Shown here: in pieces, positions 58,518 through 64,000 of the stretch | Layout: each line of letters begins with the position of its first letter | Position numbering within the stretch: the first letter of the stretch is position 1 | Assembly: GCA_963741305.1 (NCBI GenBank) | Contig: CAVUHL010000002.1 | Location: forward strand, 1 to 64,000 | Length of the DNA stretch: 64,000 nucleotides | DNA from: DATMER01 sp963741305 | GTDB lineage: Bacteria; Acidobacteriota; Thermoanaerobaculia; Multivoradales; UBA5704 | Direction: 5' to 3' | The notes under the pieces: model-generated | The model's database searches: none | What the model was told of the DNA's origin: nothing | Seen by the model: only the letters and a program-made list of their open reading frames with translations | Made by a program: the position numbers and the translations under genes

Positions 58518-59918
58518 ATGTCTCAGACAATCAGGCAGACGGGAGGGCCGTGGCTGATCGCCTTGCTCCTCGCCGGCGCGGCTCAGGCTCAGACGTTCCA
58601 CTATTTGTATCACCTGGGAGATGCTCCCAACGATTTGACGTCGGTGATCCAGACGTCCAACAGCCAGTATCTCGCCACGGCGAACTTCAAGGGAGGCGCC
58701 TCCCTGATGAGGCTGAACGCCAACGGCGATATCAACCTGACGCGCCTCTATCAGGAGGCTGCGGCGGACCCCCTGCGCGCCGCTATGGTCCGCCAGCACG
58801 GGGACTACTTCGCCTGGACCGGAGATCACCGGACCTCAGGGGGGCAGGCGCACGATCCTGTTTTCGTCATCGTCAAATTCAACCTGGACTTCCACAAGGC
58901 TTTCAGGATCGATTTCGGCGCGCCTGCCGATGCCAGAGCCTTGGAGATCGGCCCTGGTCCGGGCGGAGATTTATTTGTCGGTGGCGTGGTGCGGCCCGAC
59001 TCCGGTCAGGCGGATCCCTGGATCGCCCGCTTCTCTCCTAACGGCACTCTCAAATGGGCTAAAGTCTTCGATTGTTCTCAGGCCTGCGATCTCCGCTCCC
59101 TCCTTCCCACGAGCGATGGCGGCGTGATCGGCGTCGGCCAGGCGACGGTCGATATCCATGGGTTTTCCACCAAGCCCCGGATGTTCGCCTTCAAGGTGAA
59201 GCCCACCGGCGATCCCGAATGGGCTTACGCGTATCACGTGGACAAAGTCTTGTTGTCCAACAGCCAGCAGTGGCTGGCCGACCTCAGCGCCTCGGGGCCC
59301 ACCATCTCCGTTGCCGGCAACGTGACGGACCTCTGCTCCAACTCGCTCTCCCCGTGCGCCACGCGCCCTCCCTCCATTCTGACGGCGAAGCTCGACCCAT
59401 TGAGCGGCTCTCTCGGTTCGGCCCTCGCGATCTTTCCTCCGGACGGACGCCCCGTCTTGGCAACCACGATCACCAGGGACCAAGCCCACGTCACGATCGG
59501 AGGAACGATGCGGAATCTCCAGGGCGGAGGAGACGAGGCATTTCTTCTGAAGGGGATCCCCGAGGACAACATCCTCCAGGGAAAGCTGTACGGCGATGGC
59601 ACCGGCCCCGCCCATTCGGGAATCGTGGATCTGGCCCGGGCCGCCAACACCAACCCGCAAGGCCCAGTCTTCGTCACCTGGCAGAGAAAAGGCGCTCTCC
59701 AGCGGCCGGCCGTCGTACGGACCAACGCGCTGCTGAGCGCAGGAACGCCGTTTCAACACTGTGAGCGCCCGGTTACCTTGAAGGAGGCGAGAATCAAGGT
59801 CAGTAAGCAACCCCTCAAGATTCCGCCCAAGGATGGAAAGGTCAAGGAGATCAAGCTCCTGGTCCCCGAGATCCACCCAACCCGGTCGCCCTGCGCTTCC
59901 GTGGCGGCTCCGGGCTAG
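58518..59918 (+). CDS. Exported propeller-like protein
   Basis: 466 residues, unbroken. Signal peptide to about residue 24 (LLLAGAAQAQ). The body holds repeated strand pairs such as GGASLMRLNANGDINL, DPWIARFSPNGTLKWAKVF and RMFAFKVKPTGDPEWAYAY, each ending in a W/L-x-x-A strand, typical of outer-membrane-assembly-like or delta-60-repeat beta propellers. A short Lys-rich stretch precedes the C-terminus. Ribosome site AAAGGAGAG. Function unknown. Confidence 0.75.
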   Translation: MSQTIRQTGGPWLIALLLAGAAQAQTFHYLYHLGDAPNDLTSVIQTSNSQYLATANFKGGASLMRLNANGDINLTRLYQEAAADPLRAAMVRQHGDYFAWTGDHRTSGGQAHDPVFVIVKFNLDFHKAFRIDFGAPADARALEIGPGPGGDLFVGGVVRPDSGQADPWIARFSPNGTLKWAKVFDCSQACDLRSLLPTSDGGVIGVGQATVDIHGFSTKPRMFAFKVKPTGDPEWAYAYHVDKVLLSNSQQWLADLSASGPTISVAGNVTDLCSNSLSPCATRPPSILTAKLDPLSGSLGSALAIFPPDGRPVLATTITRDQAHVTIGGTMRNLQGGGDEAFLLKGIPEDNILQGKLYGDGTGPAHSGIVDLARAANTNPQGPVFVTWQRKGALQRPAVVRTNALLSAGTPFQHCERPVTLKEARIKVSKQPLKIPPKDGKVKEIKLLVPEIHPTRSPCASVAAPG

Positions 59919-59932
59919 AAGTGCGCGGTAAA

Positions 59933-60021
59933 ATCGTCCCTGGGACCGCCGGCGTCTCGCCGGCCTTCTAATTAGCTTTTGGTTAGTTGGCCGGCGAGAC
60001 GCCGGCGGTCCCAGGAACGAT
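59933..60021. repeat. 33-bp inverted repeat, dispersed AGVPPAF type
   Basis: CCTGGGACCGCCGGCGTCTC... at 59939-59965 is perfectly inverted at 59989-60015; with one mismatch the arms reach 59933 and 60021. A single arm also occurs at about 10625-10655. Between convergent genes, so it may act as terminator. The minus-strand SRPBCC gene ends inside it. Confidence 0.8.
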
Positions 60022-60515
60022 CTGCGCACGGGCCTTGCCACCCGAGACGAGCCAACGCAGCAAGCGCACCCACGGCGACCAAGCCCGCACACAAGGCGGG
60101 AGACCCAAAGAGACCTCCGCCGTCGTGAGAGAGTCCTCGATCAGCGCGTCGTGCATGGGCCGGAATACCAGAGGCCACGAGACCACTGCTAGACCGTGGG
60201 TCGTCATCCTCAAGGTATGCCGCAGCACGACGGCCCCACCCGCCGGCAGCACCTCATAGCCATGAAACCCGTCGAATCCCTTGGGACCCGTGAAACGAAA
60301 TTGATGGATCGGCCGGGATGGTACTCTTCGACGAAGTACCGGATAGGACCATGACCGCCCGTCGCGCCCACCCCGAGAGGACGGTCGAATTCCATCCGCG
60401 GCCAGGACTGCTTCGACCACAAGGCGTCGCCTTTGGACGCCAGCGAATCCATCAGCGCCCCCACTTTTTCGCTGGTGGCTTGCAGCTCGCGTTCGTGGAC
60501 GTTCACTACTTTCAT
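59983..60515 (-). CDS. SRPBCC (START-like) domain protein
   Basis: About 177 residues with one break near 60295. Helix-grip fold: MKVVNVHERELQATSEKVGAL (the usual vHV...a d.vw..l opening), VEEYHPGRSINF, GFDGFHGYEVLPAGG and LRHTLRMTTHG. Binds a hydrophobic ligand in related proteins. The C-terminus GTAGVSPAN is encoded by the dispersed inverted repeat, like the serine hydrolase C-terminus at 10625-10655. Confidence 0.75.
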
Positions 60516-60575
60516 GGCGGATCTCCCGAGCACGCCTAGCAAGAGGACTTACTTCTCCAGCTCTGTGCCATGTCT

Positions 60576-60655
60576 GGCATACACGCCCGAGAAGCTAACC
60601 GGCGCCATCCGCGCGAAAGTGCGGTTGGCGTCCGGTGCAGCGGAGTGTTAGCTGC
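60576..60655 (-). other. attC-like integron recombination site
   Basis: Read on the minus strand from 60655, GCTGCACCGGACGCCAACCG pairs with CGGATGGCGCCGGTTAGC, leaving one or two extrahelical bases on one arm, the feature that gives attC its strand choice. The outer boxes are GCAGCTAAC and a degenerate GTGTATGC. The stop codon TAA of the minus-strand frame falls in the first box, as in cassettes. Confidence 0.5.
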
Positions 60656-60905
60656 CCACTTCCACCTTCTTTGTGATTACAACGCGTAGGTAGCGTTTCA
60701 AGTTCTCAAGGCTTATGCTGAATCCCTTAAAATGCGGATCACGTGTGAGCGCATCCCAGTCCTCCGCAGTCAACTCACGTCCAGCTTGACTTTCCACCAG
60801 TTTTCTCCAATCGAACCCTTCGGTTACAAGTTCCTTGTAGACTTCTTTTCTCGTAACACGTCGTCCAGTACATGGCCATGAGCAAGACTGACGTTAATAG
60901 CATAT
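60648..60905 (-). other. Possible C-terminal continuation of Mrr-like gene
   Basis: In shifted frames the minus strand reads QLVVLGVRRSFEYAINVSLAHG then KEVYKELVTEGFDWRKLVES and a well-formed end KRYLRVVITKKVEVGS with stop at 60648. No start codon suits a separate gene, so it may be the real C-terminus of the nuclease split by two indels. AT-rich like the nuclease gene. Confidence 0.4.
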
Positions 60906-61595
60906 TCAAATGATCGTCGAACTCCAAGCACCACAAGTTGAAATTCGCTTCCGCCCATCGACCAGATCAACGGACAGAGAGGGCTCAAGCATCACATTCC
61001 AATGGAACGGTCCTACTCGAACCTCCGGCTGGTTAGATTTCTGAAAATCTTCCAAAAAATCCGATACGGTCATAACTTCCACACCGTCTGGGTCGAAGAG
61101 TTTTTGCACCCCCATTAGATCAATTTCTATTCCATCTTCCAGAATCGCCCTAGCAGCAATCTGTTCAGAGCGAGACAGGACTATCCTGAACCAATTTCTG
61201 TCGGAAAACAGTTCTTGCCAGTCAAGCGCTTCTGCCTCCCTGTACGTAAGAAGCCTTATGAAGTTCTGTCTTGCGACGGCTCGTGCACCTGCATCAAAGC
61301 CTGAAGGCGAGATCATCACTCCCTGCGGGTTACCGATATCTCTCAACTTCGACACGAATGCCTCAACCTTTTCGATACCAACAGGCCGCCTGTGCTTCCG
61401 GCATTCTATTACTATAAGAACACTGTGCAACCCTATGCTCTGACGAATCGTGACATCGAGTTGTCTAAGCCTGCCTGAGGCACCTCGCACCTTCTCATTG
61501 TGCCGCACTTCGGCACTTGGGGCGAGTTGCTTTTGGATCTCAGCAACTAGCTTCTCGAAGTCGCGCCAATCAGAAGATTGTCTCATCTCAATCAA
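60906..61595 (-). CDS. Mrr-like restriction endonuclease
   Basis: 229 residues as read. PD-(D/E)XK nuclease of the Mrr-type (restriction endonuclease-like) group: DWRDFEKLVAEIQKQLAP, RQLDVTIRQ with the catalytic Asp, LIVIECRKHRRPVGIEKVEAF with Glu and Lys, and GVMISPSGFDAGARAVA. Mrr-like proteins cut modified or foreign DNA. No methylase is nearby. It is AT-richer than neighbours and lies between an attC-like site (60576-60655) and a perfect GTTAGGC core on the same strand (61644-61650), so it may be an integron cassette gene. Confidence 0.75.
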   Translation of the reverse strand: MIEMRQSSDWRDFEKLVAEIQKQLAPSAEVRHNEKVRGASGRLRQLDVTIRQSIGLHSVLIVIECRKHRRPVGIEKVEAFVSKLRDIGNPQGVMISPSGFDAGARAVARQNFIRLLTYREAEALDWQELFSDRNWFRIVLSRSEQIAARAILEDGIEIDLMGVQKLFDPDGVEVMTVSDFLEDFQKSNQPEVRVGPFHWNVMLEPSLSVDLVDGRKRISTCGAWSSTII

Positions 61596-61650
61596 TATGG
61601 CAGCTCGCCTTTATTTCTACTTTCGCCGAACCCGCCGTGGTATGCCTAAC

Positions 61651-62255
61651 GTTATCCGATGTGTCGCAAAAGAGCCTCACGCATAGCTCTCATCCTATAA
61701 AAAACCTAGCTATTCTACCTTGAGGCCTTTTGCTAGTCAAGGCGGCTTGAATCCGCTGATAAGCAGCCAGGCACTTGGTTCTGCGCCACGTTTGCGTGGG
61801 AGGTTCTGTGGACCCCGTGAGCCTTGGCTATCTCTTTCCAGAAGCAAGGGTTGAGGGAAGAGACCCGCAGAAGCCCTCGGGTAAGGTCACACCTTTGCAC
61901 ATAATCGAGAACTAATCAGGTCGAGGCCCGAAGGGCCATGGGGATACAGCCTGGTGCTTCAGCGCCAGGTGGGGGGATCCACTATTTCCACGAAGTCCTG
62001 AAGGGACGTAGGAAGTTGCGGCCTCGGTGCCGCTCCCTACGCCCCCTCGGGGCTTTATGGGATGGGCGGGGCCGCCGACCTTGGCGCTGAAGCGCCAGGC
62101 TGTACTCCTGTGGCCCTTCGGGCCTGGGCGCAACCACCCTTTATGAAATGTGTGTAACGGTATGAGGTAGGATAGAGCCTGCGGAGGCAGGTTGCATAGC
62201 GCGTGGACGTGATCTCGATCAACGCGAGCCCAAGGAAAAGAAGGAAGCGAACCTA
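61651..62255. other. Repeat-bearing intergenic stretch
   Basis: No gene is supported. Holds an imperfect inverted repeat of about 45 bp arms at 61925-62124. Before it, 61700-61910 contains nothing I can identify. Confidence 0.4.
61925..62124. repeat. Long inverted repeat, REP/MITE-like
   Basis: GGCCCGAAGGGCC...ACAGCCTGG-GCTTCAGCGCCAGG (61925-61969) is inverted with few changes at 62079-62124. The centre has GTCCTGAAGGGACG and a GC hairpin. This word set (GAAGTCCTGAAGGGACG, CTTCAGCGCCAGG) is known to me from interspersed elements in several phyla; no transposase is near. Confidence 0.7.
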
Positions 62256-62576
62256 TCAGGTCCCGAGCCTTATGGTCTGACCCGGGCCAATGAAGCTGAG
62301 TGTGCGAAGCAGGTCAGGCACTAGCGGCCGTAGCGAGAGTACACTGTTCGAACGTGCGCGGAGAACAACCACAGCGAGATTGAAGACGGCCACATGTTGC
62401 TGCCAGGGAAGGCTGTGATCCACCGTGACGAGGACATCAAAACGACCCTCAGCAGCGGCAAGAAGGTCACCGTTTTTCTTGCCAGCGAGCCCGGCTTCTC
62501 GCACTGTCACCACCCGAAGTTCGGGTAGCAGTGCCCGGAACCCTTCAGGAACGCACTCGTCAAGCAGGACGCGCAT
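62256..62576 (-). CDS. DUF5615 PIN-like toxin
   Basis: 106 residues. MRVLLDECVPEGF carries the first acidic PIN residues, ARLAGKKNGDLLAAAEGRFDVLVTVDHSLPWQ-type segments follow (here GLAGKKNGDLLAAAE and VLVTVDHSL). Predicted Mg-dependent ribonuclease. The ATG lies 17 bases inside the preceding DUF433 antitoxin gene, the standard order for this pair. Uninterrupted. Confidence 0.88.
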   Translation of the reverse strand: MRVLLDECVPEGFRALLPELRVVTVREAGLAGKKNGDLLAAAEGRFDVLVTVDHSLPWQQHVAVFNLAVVVLRARSNSVLSLRPLVPDLLRTLSFIGPGQTIRLGT

Positions 62577-62781
62577 GCGCCAGAAAAGCTTCCTTTGCTT
62601 CCTCCAGCGCGATGATTGCCTGCTCTCGGGTCACGGTCGGGAAGTCCGCCAGGAACTCCGAAAGAGGCTGGCCTTCTTCCAGGTAATCCATGAGCGTCTG
62701 GAAGGGTACCCGAGTGCCAACGAAGACCGGAGTACCCCCGAGGATTTCAGGGTCGCTGTGAACGGGTCGTGCGGTTGCCAT
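62560..62781 (-). CDS. DUF433 antitoxin
   Basis: 73 residues. HSDPEILGGTPVFVGTRVPFQTLMDYLEEG is the DUF433 signature (DNA-binding, HTH-like), then a helical C-terminus (REQAIIALEEAKEAFLAHA) that would wrap the toxin. Encoded upstream of and overlapping the DUF5615 toxin. Confidence 0.9.
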   Translation of the reverse strand: MATARPVHSDPEILGGTPVFVGTRVPFQTLMDYLEEGQPLSEFLADFPTVTREQAIIALEEAKEAFLAHARPA

Positions 62782-63011
62782 AGTTTCAACTCCGGCTCAC
62801 GCCAGCCTACGTCCGCGGTCCTTCAGGTGTCAAGAGCGAGCCCAGCTTATCCGCACTCCGAACCGCACCGGGAAACCATGAGAGAGGCCGGCAGGCCGCC
62901 GTGGTCCCATGAGGATGCCGAGAGTTGGGGCGAATGCATTGCGCGCGGGGGCGAATGTTCCGGAGACGATCGGCAGCCGGGTCAGGAAGATCGCAGTTCA
63001 GTGGCCGGAGG

Positions 63012-63635
63012 TCAGTCCGCGAAGATCTCGTCGATGGCGGGCTCGAAGCCGGGGAGGACCTCCGAGTCGGCTTTCTCGCCGGGGCCGAACTTCCCTAGAA
63101 GCTCGTAGACTCCATTCCGTAGCGCGAAAACCTCGAGGGAGCGCACCCGCGGGTCGGCGATCCAGTATTCACGGACGCCGGCAAGGGCGTAGATCTCGAA
63201 CTTGGTGCGGCGGTCAGTGAGCCAGTTGGAGGGGGAAAGCACTTCGATGATGAGGTCTGGAGCCCCCTCGATGCCGCCCTCTTTGATGATCTCCATCCGG
63301 TCTTTGGAAATGAAGACGAGGTCCGGCTGGACAGGTGTCGCCACGGCAGGGAGGATGACGTCGATCGGCGCCGGGCAGGCTTTGCCCAGGCGTCGTCGCT
63401 GCAGGAAAAGCTTGAGGAGGAATCCGAGGCTGTAGACAGCTTGTTGGTGTTTCCAATTCGGCGCCGGCGTCATGTGGAGCTCCCCTCGCAGCACCTCGTA
63501 ACGCCAGCCGTCGTCGGGCAGGCGGCGATAGTCCTCGTACGTCCACTCACCCTGAGCCGGAAGCCGTTCGTCATCGGCCGGTTGTGGGGAAAACGCGAAG
63601 GCTTTGGCTAGGACGGATGCCATGGCGAGAACCAT
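63012..63635 (-). CDS. Uma2 family nuclease (DUF820)
   Basis: 207 residues, uninterrupted. PD-(D/E)XK fold: WTYEDYRRLPDDGWRYEVLRGELHM, QPDLVFISKDR with the catalytic Asp, DLIIEVLSPSNWLTDRRTKFEIYALAGVREYWI with Glu and Lys. Often found in many copies and of uncertain role. ATG 63635 or 63620. Confidence 0.88.
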   Translation of the reverse strand: MVLAMASVLAKAFAFSPQPADDERLPAQGEWTYEDYRRLPDDGWRYEVLRGELHMTPAPNWKHQQAVYSLGFLLKLFLQRRRLGKACPAPIDVILPAVATPVQPDLVFISKDRMEIIKEGGIEGAPDLIIEVLSPSNWLTDRRTKFEIYALAGVREYWIADPRVRSLEVFALRNGVYELLGKFGPGEKADSEVLPGFEPAIDEIFAD

Positions 63636-63705
63636 CGTAGGAGTGATGGTCTCCCGGTGTCAAACGGAGGCGGACCGTTCGCGGTGCCGCCGAGAGAGGA
63701 CTTAC

Positions 63706-64000
63706 CTACCGGACCCCGGCAAGCCTGCGGACCCTGACCTCCGGATAGCTCGCCTTTCCCGCCAGCAGCGGCGAGCGCTGGCCGAGCAGCTCCTGATCGA
63801 AGAACTGGCGAACGATTACGCGGGTGATTTCATTCGTGCGATTGGCAGCCATCTTACCCAGCAGGGAGCGCTCGCGCAGCGGGCCGCCCCAGAAGACCAT
63901 GTCGCTGAAATCGAGGTGCAGCGTGTGTTGGACGTCCACCCGGAGATAAGGCTTCGCGGTTCGCCGGTAGATGGCGTCGCTCGCCCCCGCCCGCCCGGGC
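63706..64000 (-). CDS. Alpha/beta hydrolase, C-terminal part (runs off window)
   Basis: The 5' end lies beyond 64000. The visible end LRVDVQHTLHLDFSDMVFWGG holds the catalytic-His type H-x-D-F-S-D segment of dienelactone or PAF-acetylhydrolase-like enzymes, then ITRVIVRQFFDQELLG. No more can be said from this part. Confidence 0.6.
   Translation of the reverse strand, partial: PGRAGASDAIYRRTAKPYLRVDVQHTLHLDFSDMVFWGGPLRERSLLGKMAANRTNEITRVIVRQFFDQELLGQRSPLLAGKASYPEVRVRRLAGVR

Overview
The window is a 64 kb piece of a high-GC, Gram-negative chromosome. No rRNA or other decisive marker is present. The gene set fits Acidobacteriota (Thermoanaerobaculia- or Holophagae-like) best: a large TonB-dependent receptor with an N-terminal carboxypeptidase-regulatory-like domain, a BlaI/M56 pair, a SirB1-type protein, secreted CAP and Kazal proteins, an Hanks-type kinase with a helical-repeat tail, and many GC-rich dispersed inverted repeats. 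This assignment is inference. Most conserved genes in the first half (lon, the TonB receptor, the APC permease, the CHAT protein) are broken by single-base, mostly +1, indels that restore family-consistent frames when removed. I read these mainly as sequencing or assembly error and annotate such genes as one locus.

Layout. 0-4 kb: small hypothetical genes, an IS110 fragment, an AT-richer patch and a P4-type tyrosine integrase, which looks like an island edge. 4.5-8.9 kb: one very large CHAT-TIR-STAND NTPase-TPR protein, an NLR-like candidate immune protein, followed by about 480 bp of 21-bp-periodic repeats. 9.5-22.3 kb: housekeeping genes (serine hydrolase, Kazal protein, membrane protein, YbaK, DUF1835 protein, TPR protein, APC permease, CAP protein, SirB1-like protein, DJ-1/PfpI protein, Lon). 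22.3-23.3 kb: a small helical protein overlapping an HNH nuclease. 23.4-38.8 kb: metzincin, TonB receptor, M48 peptidase, ATP-grasp ligase, zinc peptidase, antitoxin with toxin remnant, M20 peptidase, tRNA-Pro, YebC, a polytopic membrane protein, and a BlaI/M56 operon whose promoter is flanked by two matching palindromes.

38.9-56.6 kb is accessory: a candidate three-way-junction RNA, an Rpn nuclease with an in-frame stop, a stand-alone fusion of a nucleoside-deoxyribosyltransferase-like domain, an unassigned domain and a HAD phosphatase, and an Hanks-type kinase. Next comes an ABC-three-component (ABC-3C)-type conflict system. Its middle gene is split by an IS66-family element, and that IS66 transposase gene is itself split by an IS21-family element. 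Both insertions have exact target duplications, and both host reading frames are restored when the elements are removed. A headless PIN toxin follows. 56.6-64 kb: crotonase, SDR, a secreted propeller-like protein, an SRPBCC protein, an Mrr-like nuclease in what looks like an integron-type cassette, a DUF433/DUF5615 toxin-antitoxin pair, a Uma2 nuclease and the end of an alpha/beta hydrolase.

The best candidates for something new are the CHAT-TIR-STAND-TPR protein, the NDT-like/HAD fusion and the interrupted ABC-3C operon. None of their functions can be proven from sequence alone.
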